64,000 nucleotides of DNA, from contig SRJI02000001.1 of NCBI GenBank assembly GCA_005473895.2, positions 186,001 to 250,000 of the forward strand, written 5' to 3'. Below, in pieces: positions 8,879 through 17,109 of this stretch; positions within the stretch are counted from its first letter, which is position 1; the number at the start of each line of letters is the position of its first letter. The notes under the pieces were generated by a model. The model did not search any database and was not told the DNA's origin. It saw only the letters and a program-made list of their open reading frames with translations. Made by a program: the position numbers and the translations under genes. This DNA comes from Carideicomes alvinocaridis. Lineage in GTDB: Bacteria > Pseudomonadota > Alphaproteobacteria > Rhodobacterales > Rhodobacteraceae.

Positions 8879-10848
8879 CCGGTCTCGCCTCGCCCGACCT
8901 GCCCTGCCGCAAGCCCCCGCGTCGCGGTCTGCTCGCTGCGCCAGCTCAGGGTGGCGCAGACGACCAGCAGAGCGACCCCCGCCGCATCCAACCAGAGTGC
9001 GGGATAGAACAGCATCCCCCCGCCGACATAAAGCGCAAGGCGGACGCCCCACCCGATCCGCCCGGCGAGGAATCCCGCCGAGGCGCCGGTGATCGCGATG
9101 ACCGCGCAGCCCGTGATGATCGTGTCGTAGAGGATGTTGACCACGCCCCCCTCCATCAGCACGCCCGTGCGGAAGATGAAGAGGAACGGGATCAGGTAAA
9201 GGGCGATGGCCATCACGACGGCATGCCCCGCGACGCGCCAGAAGTTCTCTCCGGCGATGGAGGCGGCGGCGAAGACGCTGGCGCAGACGGGGGGTGTAAT
9301 CGCCGACATGATCGCGAAGTAGAAGACGAAGAGATGCGCGTTCAGCGGTTCCACGCCAAGCCGCGTCAGGATCGGGGCCGCGATGGCCGAGGCCAGGATG
9401 TAGGAGGCTGTGGTCGGCACGTCCATCCCGAGCAGGATCGCCAGGATCGCGGTCAGGATCAGGACCAGAACGAGGTTTCCGTCCGAGAAGGACAGGATCA
9501 GGGACGACACCTTGACCCCTGCCCCGGTCGCCGTGAGGACCTTGACGACGATGGCCGCGCAGGCCAGCAGCACCGCGATCATCGCGATCGCCTTGCCTCC
9601 CTGCCAAAGGCCCTCGATGACCTGGGCCAGAAGGGTCCGCCAGCAGGAGAGAAGGCCGCCCGGCCCCTCGTCCATCAGGCATCTTAGAGTGCGTAGAACA
9701 ACCAATGTGGCAAGCAACGTCAGCACCGCCACGGCCCCGGCGAGCGTCGGGGTGTAGTCCATCGACAGCAGCAGGATCAGGGCGCCGACCGGCAGGTACA
9801 TCGGCAGCGCCTCGAAGGGCTCGGCCAGCTCGCGCCATCTGGGAAGGTCCTCGGGCCGGACCGGGGTGATGCCAAGGCGGCGCGCCCGCATCCCCACGCT
9901 GAACCACAGGACGGTGAAGTAGAGGATGGCCGGGATGATCGCGGCGACCATCACGTCGGAATAGGGCACGTTCAGGATCTCGGCCATGATGAAGGCGCCG
10001 GCCCCCATGACCGGCGGCATGATCTGTCCGCCCGCCGACGAGACCGCCTCGACCGCCGCCGCATAACTGCCGGAATAGCCGGCCCGGCGCATGGTGGGGA
10101 TCGTCACCGGGCCCATCGCCATGACGTTGGCCACGGCCGATCCGGTGACCGTGCCGAACAGCGCCGAGGACACGGTGCAGACCTTTGCCTGCCCCCCGTG
10201 ACGCTGGCCTGCGATGAGACTGGCGAGCTTGATGAAGACCTCGGTCGCGCCGGTGCTGAGCAGGAGCGCCCCGAAGATGATGAAGATCGCGATGACCCGC
10301 GTCCCCATGTCGGTCATGTAGCCGAAGATCGTTTCGGTGGAGGTGTAGTAGGTCTCGATGAAGGTCAGGAAGGACACCCGGGGCGGCTGCCATGCGCCGC
10401 TCATCAGGGTATGCCCGAAATAATAGTAGCCAAGCCCGGCAATGGCGAGCAGAGGCAGGAACCACCCAATCGTGCGCCGCGCCGCCTCGAGCACGAGGGC
10501 AAGCGCGATCAGGCCGAAGGCGAGGTCTATCGTGGTCAGTTCGACCATGAAGTTCGAGAGGCGCCCGGAACTGGCCGCGATGTGGTAGCAGACCAGGTAG
10601 CCCAAGCCGGCGAGCAGAAGGTCGCCCACCCAGATCGCCGCCGGGACGCCCTTCGCGCGCTTCTCGAGCGCGCCGATGAAGAAGACCGAGCCAAGCGCCG
10701 TGCCTAGGAAGATGCCCCGCTGGATGAGGGGCTCGAGCATGCCCATGAACGACATGACGATCTGGAAGACCGCGAAGGCGATCAGCACGGCCTTGAGCAG
10801 GAGCGTCAGCCCGGTGCCGAAAGAGCTGTGTTTGAGTGTCTCGGGCAT
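8875..10848 (-). CDS. TRAP transporter fused permease (TAXI type)
   Basis: A 657-residue integral membrane protein joining the small (DctQ-like) and large (DctM-like) TRAP subunits, with about 16-18 hydrophobic segments. The large-subunit signatures are SALFGTVTGSAVANVMAMG and SSAGGQIMPPVMGAGAFIMAE, then LGMDVPTTASYILA and ITPPVCASVFAAA. Start supported by GGAAG 5 nt upstream. It lies 77 nt downstream of the TAXI solute-binding gene, its obligate partner. It should import a carboxylate-type substrate with sodium or protons, presumably the acid that the flanking acyl-CoA genes degrade. Confidence 0.93.
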   Translation of the reverse strand: MPETLKHSSFGTGLTLLLKAVLIAFAVFQIVMSFMGMLEPLIQRGIFLGTALGSVFFIGALEKRAKGVPAAIWVGDLLLAGLGYLVCYHIAASSGRLSNFMVELTTIDLAFGLIALALVLEAARRTIGWFLPLLAIAGLGYYYFGHTLMSGAWQPPRVSFLTFIETYYTSTETIFGYMTDMGTRVIAIFIIFGALLLSTGATEVFIKLASLIAGQRHGGQAKVCTVSSALFGTVTGSAVANVMAMGPVTIPTMRRAGYSGSYAAAVEAVSSAGGQIMPPVMGAGAFIMAEILNVPYSDVMVAAIIPAILYFTVLWFSVGMRARRLGITPVRPEDLPRWRELAEPFEALPMYLPVGALILLLSMDYTPTLAGAVAVLTLLATLVVLRTLRCLMDEGPGGLLSCWRTLLAQVIEGLWQGGKAIAMIAVLLACAAIVVKVLTATGAGVKVSSLILSFSDGNLVLVLILTAILAILLGMDVPTTASYILASAIAAPILTRLGVEPLNAHLFVFYFAIMSAITPPVCASVFAAASIAGENFWRVAGHAVVMAIALYLIPFLFIFRTGVLMEGGVVNILYDTIITGCAVIAITGASAGFLAGRIGWGVRLALYVGGGMLFYPALWLDAAGVALLVVCATLSWRSEQTATRGLAAGQVGRGETG

Positions 10849-10925
10849 GTCTGCTTCCGTGCCGCTGGAGCGAAAGGTGCGACCGCCCCGCAGAACGGGA
10901 CGGCCGGCTGTTACGCGCCTTCAGT

Positions 10926-11873
10926 TTACTGCGCGGATTCCCAATACGCCTTCGCGCCGGGATGGACCGTGATGCCGGCCTTGTCCGAGGCGAGCATCGA
11001 GCCGCCGAAGTCGTAATCCTTCAGCTGCGGCCAGACGTCGACGAGGATCTGGCGGTGTTCGCCGATCGCCTGCGCCACCTTCTTCGCGGTTTCATCGTCC
11101 ATCAGCGACAGGCGGGTCGCGTAGACGATCGGAACGGACGGCGTGACCACTTCGGGATTGCCGGAGATGAAGTCGGCCGGCAGGGTCGCGAACCCGACGC
11201 CCGGGATGTTGTCGCGCACCATCTTCTGCTGCTCTTCGTCGAAGCCGATCAGTCGCATATCGACCGAGGTCATCAGCTCGCGGAGCGTCGCGTCCAGCCG
11301 GTCCGCGGCGCCGTATTTCGAATACCCGACGAGCTGCTGGTTGCGGGTGCCTTCGACGGCATCCGTGACGGTGCCGTAGACGTATTCAGGCTTGATGCCG
11401 AACAGCTCCAGGCTCTGGGTCATCAGCAGTTCGGCGCCCGAGCCGCGAATGCCCGGCGAGAAATTCTTGCCGTCGAGACCTTCGAGGCTGGTGATGCCGC
11501 TGTCCGCGCGGACCGACACGTTCAGCACCGAGTCGCTGTAGGGATAGAGTGCGACGAGGTCTTCCACCGCGTTGCCCTCGAACTGGCCCAGCCCCTGTTT
11601 CGCCTGGACGAACACGTCGCCCGCCACGAGGCCGAGGTCGATCTCGCCGCGCACGAGGCGGCGAACGTTGTCCACGCTGGCGCCGGTTTCCACCACGGTG
11701 GCAGTCGAGCCGGGAATCCCCGCCTCGATCGCCTGCGCCATGGCGACTGCGATCTGGTAATGGCTCGAGGTCGCGTTGGTCGAGCCGAGGCTCAGGTTCT
11801 GCGCGACCGACGGTACCGCGGATGCGATCAGCATCGCCGCACCGGCCGTAAGCGACTTCATTCCTAGGGTCAT
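10926..11873 (-). CDS. TAXI-family TRAP transporter solute-binding protein
   Basis: A 315-residue periplasmic binding protein. Signal peptide with hydrophobic AAMLIASAVPSVAQ, cleavage likely after the Ala-Gln region; then LSLGSTNATSSHYQIAVAMA, the TAXI N-terminal pattern. ATG 11873 is preferred to 11861 because GGAGGAAAGA precedes it directly. It is followed by the fused permease. It is divergent from an enoyl-CoA hydratase gene; the shared 247-bp region holds the second TGTTCCGCA box, suggesting common induction of uptake and degradation. Ligand unknown. Confidence 0.92.
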   Translation of the reverse strand: MTLGMKSLTAGAAMLIASAVPSVAQNLSLGSTNATSSHYQIAVAMAQAIEAGIPGSTATVVETGASVDNVRRLVRGEIDLGLVAGDVFVQAKQGLGQFEGNAVEDLVALYPYSDSVLNVSVRADSGITSLEGLDGKNFSPGIRGSGAELLMTQSLELFGIKPEYVYGTVTDAVEGTRNQQLVGYSKYGAADRLDATLRELMTSVDMRLIGFDEEQQKMVRDNIPGVGFATLPADFISGNPEVVTPSVPIVYATRLSLMDDETAKKVAQAIGEHRQILVDVWPQLKDYDFGGSMLASDKAGITVHPGAKAYWESAQ

Positions 11874-12043
11874 TCTTTCCTCCTCCCAAGTTTGCTTCAG
11901 AGCCGCCGGACCTGCCGGCAGCACCGCTCTGCTCCAAGTCCCCGGCGAACGATCGACGCGCCATCCGCAGCGATACGCGGCCGCGGGCTCTTCATGGGCG
12001 ACCCTTGCACAGCGGAATCGCACTGACAAGCTTTTATGAAATA

Positions 12044-12063
12044 TTGTTCCGCATGATGAGAAT
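12044..12063. promoter_or_regulatory. Putative IclR-type operator, copy 2
   Basis: TTGTTCCGCATGATGAGAA in the divergent region between the TAXI binding protein and the enoyl-CoA hydratase/IclR operon. It shares TGTTCCGCA-nn-ATG with the sites at 6057 and 19265. The imperfect symmetry (TTC..CAT-G-ATG..GAA) is compatible with an IclR dimer site. Confidence 0.5.
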
Positions 12064-12120
12064 GTGCTAACGAGTTTCCGAAGGCGGCGCTCGGCGCCGC
12101 GAGACAGCAAGGAGAGCGAG

Positions 12121-12906
12121 ATGGGTGACGGGACCGAAATTCTTTTCGAATGCAAGGATGGCATAGCGACCGTGACGCTCAACCGCCCCGAACGCCGCAA
12201 CGCCCTGTCGGTGGCGATGGCGAACCGGCTCTTCGAAGCTTGGGAGGAAGTCGACGCGCGCGACGACATCCGGGTCGCGATCCTGACCTCCGCACCTTGC
12301 GGGACCTTCTGTGCCGGGATGGACCTCAAGGAGGCGAGCGAGCTGCGCCGGGAGAAGGGCGTCGATATACTGACCTTGATCCAGGACCCGTTTCACGAGC
12401 GCATGCGAGCCGTGCGCAAACCCGTCATCGCCGCCATGACAGGCCATTTCGCGGCGGGCGGCTTCATGCTCGCGCTGAACAGCGACATCCGCGTCGGTCT
12501 GGCGGGAACCAGCGGCGGCATCACCGAAGCGAAGGTCGGGCGCGGATGCCCCTGGGCCATGCCGGTGCTGTGGCAATTGCCGCAGCCGATCGTGATGGAG
12601 CTTGTCCTGAGCGCCGAGGTGATGAGCGTGGAACGCCTTCACAACCTGGGCTTCGTGAACCACGTGGAATCCGATCCGGACGCGGTGTTGCGTCGCGCGC
12701 AGGCCATCGCGGAACGGATCCGCGACAATGCTCCGCTTTCTGTCCGGGCCGCCAAGGAATCGGTCCTGCGCACTATCGACCGGGGTTGCGCTGCCGGGAT
12801 CGAGGACGCAAAACGGATACACGAGGCGGTCTACGCCAGCGAAGACGCCCAGGAAGGCCCCCGCGCATTCGCGGAAATGCGTGCCCCTGTCTGGCAGGGC
12901 AGATAA
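12121..12906 (+). CDS. Enoyl-CoA hydratase/isomerase family protein
   Basis: A 261-residue crotonase-fold protein. N-terminal VTLNRPERRNALS, first oxyanion-hole region CGTFCAGMDLKEA, second oxyanion-hole region GHFAAGGFMLALNSDIRV. The usual catalytic Glu position after the second loop reads TEAKVGRGCPW, close to AtuE-like or lyase-type members rather than the classical hydratase. Start ATG 12121 has AAGGAG about 7 nt upstream. It leads a rightward operon with two IclR genes and a second crotonase. A role as AtuE-like glutaconyl-CoA hydratase is inference. Confidence 0.9.
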   Translation: MGDGTEILFECKDGIATVTLNRPERRNALSVAMANRLFEAWEEVDARDDIRVAILTSAPCGTFCAGMDLKEASELRREKGVDILTLIQDPFHERMRAVRKPVIAAMTGHFAAGGFMLALNSDIRVGLAGTSGGITEAKVGRGCPWAMPVLWQLPQPIVMELVLSAEVMSVERLHNLGFVNHVESDPDAVLRRAQAIAERIRDNAPLSVRAAKESVLRTIDRGCAAGIEDAKRIHEAVYASEDAQEGPRAFAEMRAPVWQGR

Positions 12907-12925
12907 GAGATGGAGTGCAGGTCAG

Positions 12926-13726
12926 ATGGCAGCAGCCAAGTCGAGGAACGCGACGGAGATCGTCTCGCTCTCGCGCGGCTTGAACATCTTGCGCGCGTTC
13001 CGCTCGATCGACGCCCCCCTCGGCAACAAGGAGATCGGCGACCGGACCGGGCTGGCCAAGGCGACGGTCGCCCGGCTGTCCCATACGCTCTGCGAGATGG
13101 GGTATCTGCGCCAGGTCGGCCCGCACGGGCAGTATCACCTGGGCAGCAAGGTCACGGCGCTCGGCCACGCTACGCTTCGGGCCCTGCCGGTGCGCAGCAT
13201 CGTCGAACCGATGATGCAGGAATTCTCGGCCCGCCACAGGATGTCCGTCGCGCTGGCCATCGGCGACAGGACGGACATGATCTACCTCGCCTATTGCACA
13301 GGGCCCGACACGGTCACCACGCATCTTCGCGTCGGCTCCGCCGTTCCGATCGCCGCGTCGGCCATCGGTCGCGCCTATCTCTGGGCGGCGGATCCCGAGA
13401 CGCGCGCCTCTCATATCGCCGCGATCCGTGCCGAGGCGGGGAAGGATGCGGATGCCGCGGAAGCCGCGTTGCAAGAGCAGATCGCCGAGGTGGACCGCAC
13501 CGGCTATGCCATATCGGTCGGCGGCTGGCGGCGCGAGATCAGCGCGGTGGGCGTCCCCCTCTGGCTCGACCGGGGCGATGTGGTTCTGGGCATGAACTGC
13601 AGCACGCGGATGCGCGGCATCGAGGAGGCGCGCTTTCGGAACGTGATTGCGCCCGCGATGCTCAACCTGTCGAGCGAGATAGGGCACAGCATGGAAACCC
13701 TCGGCGCGAACTTCTGGGACGAATGA
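12926..13726 (+). CDS. IclR-family transcriptional regulator (first of two)
   Basis: A 266-residue IclR regulator. The N-terminal winged HTH reads SLSRGLNILRAFRS, then NKEIGDRTGLAKATVARLSHTL; the C-terminal effector domain includes SVALAIGDRTDMIYLAYC and GSAVPIAASAIGRAYL. ATG 12926 has GGAG 10 nt upstream. It overlaps the next IclR gene by 4 nt. It lacks the extended N-terminus of the second one. A natural candidate, alone or with its neighbour, for the TGTTCCGCA boxes of this block. Confidence 0.9.
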   Translation: MAAAKSRNATEIVSLSRGLNILRAFRSIDAPLGNKEIGDRTGLAKATVARLSHTLCEMGYLRQVGPHGQYHLGSKVTALGHATLRALPVRSIVEPMMQEFSARHRMSVALAIGDRTDMIYLAYCTGPDTVTTHLRVGSAVPIAASAIGRAYLWAADPETRASHIAAIRAEAGKDADAAEAALQEQIAEVDRTGYAISVGGWRREISAVGVPLWLDRGDVVLGMNCSTRMRGIEEARFRNVIAPAMLNLSSEIGHSMETLGANFWDE

Positions 13727-14622
13727 CAATGTCCGAGAGCCGCAAGGACCATGCTGCCGGAGGCGCCTTGGAATGGGCTGCCAGTTCGCCGCGCGACCGC
13801 GCCCGGCGCAAGCGGAAGAGCGGCGTCTTCTCGGAGGACCGCGATTTCGTCACCGCCCTCGCCCGCGGCCTCCTCGTCCTCGAAGCCTTCGCCGATGCTG
13901 GCGAGGTCTGGATCAGCGGGATGGACGTCGCCGACCGAATCGGTCTTCCCAAGCCGACCACCTCGCGCCTGTTGCAGGCGCTCACCGCCACCGGATACCT
14001 TCACTATTCGTCGCGGCGCAGACAATACCGCCTTGGTGTCGCGGTGCTCAGCCTGGGCTTCGCCGCACAGGAACCCTTCAGCCTGGGCGAACTGGTCACT
14101 CCGCATCTCAAGACGCTGGCGGACACGTTCAACGTTCACGCGTCTCTCACCGCGAGGGACCGGCTCGACGTGGTCCAGCTTGAGGTGCGGCACAGTCTGA
14201 ACACGCTGATGACCCTTCGGCTCGAGGTCGGTTCGCGGATCCCGCTCGCCGGCACGGCCACCGGGCATGCCCTCATCGCCGCGATGCCCGAAGCCGAGTT
14301 GCCGGCCCTGTTCGAGGAGCTGGAAGAGCGCCACTCGAAGCATTGGAGCGAGATTTCGGCCAGTATCGAGACCGGGCGGCGCGAAGTGCGGGAACGCGGG
14401 TACACCACCGCCTCGGCCAGCTGGAACACCGACATCAACGGTGTCGCCGTGCCGCTCGTCTTTCCGGGCGGCGCGCCCATCTATGCGCTTGCCTGCGGTG
14501 CGCCCGCGCGGCACCTGCCGGCGGGCAAGCAGAAGATGATCGGCCAGCGCCTGGTTGCCATCGCGCACGAGATCGAGACGAAGCTTCGGCAGGTCGAGAC
14601 AGACCTCGGAAACGCATCATGA
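13723..14622 (+). CDS. IclR-family transcriptional regulator (second of two)
   Basis: A 299-residue IclR regulator with a basic 35-residue N-terminal extension (RDRARRKRKSG) before the HTH (TALARGLLVLEAFADAG, ADRIGLPKPTTSRLLQALT). The effector domain carries GSRIPLAGTATGHALIAA and ASASWNTDINGVAVPLVF, and resembles PcaR/PobR-like members. Start overlaps the previous stop (ATGACAATG); a second ATG two codons on is possible. The stop overlaps the next crotonase gene by 4 nt. Tandem translationally coupled IclR genes suggest paired or heteromeric control. Confidence 0.9.
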   Translation: MTMSESRKDHAAGGALEWAASSPRDRARRKRKSGVFSEDRDFVTALARGLLVLEAFADAGEVWISGMDVADRIGLPKPTTSRLLQALTATGYLHYSSRRRQYRLGVAVLSLGFAAQEPFSLGELVTPHLKTLADTFNVHASLTARDRLDVVQLEVRHSLNTLMTLRLEVGSRIPLAGTATGHALIAAMPEAELPALFEELEERHSKHWSEISASIETGRREVRERGYTTASASWNTDINGVAVPLVFPGGAPIYALACGAPARHLPAGKQKMIGQRLVAIAHEIETKLRQVETDLGNAS

Positions 14623-15404
14623 GCGGCGTTCTCACCGAACGGCGAAAGGACGGCGTGGTCGTCCTGACGCTCAACGACCCCAAGCGGCGCAACCCGATGT
14701 CGGACCGTGCCCTGCTCGATCCTCTGGTCGCGGCGCTCCGGGAGGTCGAGACGGATCCAGAGGCGCGGGTGCTGCTCATCACCGGCGCGGGTCCGTGCTT
14801 TTCGGCCGGAGGGAACCTGAAGGACATGCAGGCGGAGTCCGGGATGTTTGCCGGGCGCGGCGAGCAGATCGCCGAGGCCTATCGCGCGACCGTCCAGCAG
14901 ATCCCGCTTATCCTGTCGCGCATCGACATTCCCACGATCGCGGCCGTGAACGGCCCCGCCTACGGGGCGGGTTGCGATCTGAGCCTGATGTGCGACATGC
15001 GGCTCGCCTCGACCACGGCCCGCTTCGGCGAAGTCTTCGTCGACCTCGGCCTGGTCTCCGGTGACGGCGGCGGCTGGTTCCTTGTCCGGCATCTCGGATA
15101 CCAGCGCGCGGCCGAGATCAGCTTCCGAGCCCGCCCCGTCGCGGCGGAGGAAGCGCTGGAACTGGGCCTCGTGCTGTCGCTGCATGCGCCGGAGGACCTC
15201 ATGGCGGCGACGCTCGCAATGGCGTCGGAGATGGCGGCCAAACCGGCCCCTGCCCAGCGGATGACGAAGCGTCTGTTGCGGATGGCCGAGCGAACCCACC
15301 TCCAGGACTACCTGGCCGCCGTGGCCGCGATGCAGGCGCTGGCCCATGGCACCGACGAGCATGCCGACCGGGTCGCGACCGCGCTCAAGCCCCGGGAGGG
15401 CTAG
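14619..15404 (+). CDS. Enoyl-CoA hydratase/isomerase family protein
   Basis: A 261-residue crotonase. VLTLNDPKRRNPMS, oxyanion loop GPCFSAGGNLKDM, then VNGPAYGAGCDLSLMCDMRLAS and the hydratase region FGEVFVDLGLVSGDGGGWFL, near the position of the second catalytic Glu in classical hydratases. The C-terminal helices end in an ordinary TALKPREG tail. It is last in the 12.1-15.4 kb operon and its stop overlaps the convergent CoA-transferase stop by 4 bp. With the first crotonase it gives the block two distinct hydration or isomerisation steps. Confidence 0.9.
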   Translation: MSGVLTERRKDGVVVLTLNDPKRRNPMSDRALLDPLVAALREVETDPEARVLLITGAGPCFSAGGNLKDMQAESGMFAGRGEQIAEAYRATVQQIPLILSRIDIPTIAAVNGPAYGAGCDLSLMCDMRLASTTARFGEVFVDLGLVSGDGGGWFLVRHLGYQRAAEISFRARPVAAEEALELGLVLSLHAPEDLMAATLAMASEMAAKPAPAQRMTKRLLRMAERTHLQDYLAAVAAMQALAHGTDEHADRVATALKPREG

Positions 15405-16174
15405 GCGCGGCGCAGCAGGCCTTCCGGATCGACGCGCTGCCTGAGCAACGCCAATGTCTCGGAGTCGGGCAAGGGCGTCTCAGGTACAGTATCGGCCGCC
15501 GGGAGGTCGAATCCGGTCTTGTCCCGCACTTCCTGAACGCTCGACCACGGATGCACCGATTGCAGACGCATCCGGAGCGTTTCGGGATCGAAATCCATCA
15601 CGGCAAGAGGGGTCACGCAAAGCCGCGGACCGCCGGTGATGCCGGCGGCACGACAGCTTTCGGGCCCGTCGAGGTATCCCGGCGAGGTGATGAAATCGAC
15701 CCGTTCCACTAACGTCCGCGGCGAATGCACGTTCGTGCAGATGTAGAACCTGCGGGACGTGTGCGCATAAGAGATATTGGCCGCCCCCGGCCCCCGCATT
15801 TTCGGCGCATCGATCGTCCCGCCGATATGGTGGAGGTTGATGTTGCCGTGGGCGTCGACCTGCATGCCGTTGTGAAAGAAGAAATCCAGCCCCCGATGGG
15901 AATGGCCGAAAAGTTCCAGGAACGTCTCGGCGGCCTCGCAGGCGCCGAGCGCGCGGTCATCCAGCATGGAATCGTAAAGCTTGCGCGGACGAGGGTTCAC
16001 GAACATCTCGCCCGCGATCTGAAGATCGGGCGCATGGGTCAACCGGGCAAGCATCATCGCCGCCATCGGGATCGCCGCAGAAGCGCCGGCCGCGCCCATC
16101 TCGCCATCCCGGAGTTCCTTGGACAGCACGAAGGCCTGAAGCTCGCGGGGGGTGCAATCCTTGGTGCGGCTCAT
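15401..16174 (-). CDS. CoA-transferase subunit beta (GctB/IpdB-like)
   Basis: A 257-residue CoA-transferase family I subunit. Features: RELQAFVLSKELRDGE at the N-terminus, a glycine/alanine-rich MGAAGASAAIPMAAMMLA stretch, FFHNGMQVDAHGNINLH and TNVHSPRTLVERVDFITSPG. These place it with glutaconate-CoA-transferase-like/IpdB proteins rather than acetoacetate transferases. IpdAB relatives act as ring-opening hydrolases in steroid degradation, so hydrolase activity is an alternative. It overlaps the alpha subunit by 4 nt and is third in the leftward operon from 19190. Confidence 0.85.
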   Translation of the reverse strand: MSRTKDCTPRELQAFVLSKELRDGEMGAAGASAAIPMAAMMLARLTHAPDLQIAGEMFVNPRPRKLYDSMLDDRALGACEAAETFLELFGHSHRGLDFFFHNGMQVDAHGNINLHHIGGTIDAPKMRGPGAANISYAHTSRRFYICTNVHSPRTLVERVDFITSPGYLDGPESCRAAGITGGPRLCVTPLAVMDFDPETLRMRLQSVHPWSSVQEVRDKTGFDLPAADTVPETPLPDSETLALLRQRVDPEGLLRRA

Positions 16175-17109
16175 AGGGCCTCCGCTTCACGTTCCAGCTC
16201 GGCCAGGCGCGACCCGCCGCCGATCATGTCCAGATAGTCTGACAGGGTCTCGGGCGCGAAGACGTGGCGATCGAGCCAGTCGGCCAGCGCCGCCCTCTCT
16301 GCGTCGCCGCCCTTGCGGGCGGCCTCCGCGATTGTCGCATAGGCGGCGATGTGATCCTCGTCTATCGAGTAGAGGGGAAAGCTCCCGGTCGGGTGCGCAC
16401 CGTGCGGCAGGTGGACCACCGCATCGACGTAATTGCAGGCGATGGAGGTCTCGCGCGACCGCGCGACGATGTCGTCGGTGTCCACGATCCGGTCGACACT
16501 GACGATCACGCGTTTCGCGGCGCGCGCGATCATCTGATCGGCATAGGTCATCGTCGAAAGGTGCCGGATGTTGCCGTAGATATCGCCCTCCTGCGCGTGG
16601 AGGATCGCGAGGTCGGGATGAATGGCCCGCGTTGCATGCAGAGGCCTGCCCGTGAAGGGGCACGTCATCTCGGTCACCAGGGGATTGTGCCGGATCACGT
16701 CCGAGCCCTTCCATGCGTCGACCGGCTGGAACGGAACGCCGTTCGCCGCTGCCAGAAACCCTCCCACGACCGACAGGGCATCCACGCAATGCGCCTTGAT
16801 TTCGTCGCGCTCGGCCGCGCCGCGAAAGGCCGGGCACATCCGGTCTTCGAGTGTGACAGCCGCCAGATAGGTCTCGGCGACCGCGCCGGCGGCGATCATG
16901 ACGTCGACGTCGAATCCGGAGCCGGGGGAGGAGACCAAGCGCAGCAAGCGACGGCCGGATTTCAGCACCTCGCGGACCAGGGCCATAGGGCGGTTCTGCT
17001 TGAAGAGACCTCCAAGCGCGAGCAGCCCGCCCTCCGGCAGAAACTCCGTGACCAGCCGACCCAGATCTTGGGGCTCGACAAGCTTGCATTGACGTCCTGG
17101 CGCGCTCAT
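16171..17109 (-). CDS. CoA-transferase subunit alpha (GctA/IpdA-like)
   Basis: A 312-residue partner of the adjacent beta subunit. EGGLLALGGLFKQNRPMALVRE corresponds to the CoA-transferase alpha N-terminal fold; the middle reads PFTGRPLHATRAIHPDLAILHAQ with GNI, the family's usual HVQ-like segment; VIVSVDRIVDTDDI follows. Starts and stops overlap with both flanking genes (ATGA), so the ligase, alpha and beta are translated together. It should transfer CoA between acids, or cleave a cyclic acyl-CoA if IpdA-like. Confidence 0.85.
   Translation of the reverse strand: MSAPGRQCKLVEPQDLGRLVTEFLPEGGLLALGGLFKQNRPMALVREVLKSGRRLLRLVSSPGSGFDVDVMIAAGAVAETYLAAVTLEDRMCPAFRGAAERDEIKAHCVDALSVVGGFLAAANGVPFQPVDAWKGSDVIRHNPLVTEMTCPFTGRPLHATRAIHPDLAILHAQEGDIYGNIRHLSTMTYADQMIARAAKRVIVSVDRIVDTDDIVARSRETSIACNYVDAVVHLPHGAHPTGSFPLYSIDEDHIAAYATIAEAARKGGDAERAALADWLDRHVFAPETLSDYLDMIGGGSRLAELEREAEAL

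Noticed and set aside
7685-10465. 926-codon open frame on the - strand
   Set aside because: It overlaps the OYE gene antisense and the TRAP permease in another frame. The sequence is Arg/Gly-rich without any family pattern.
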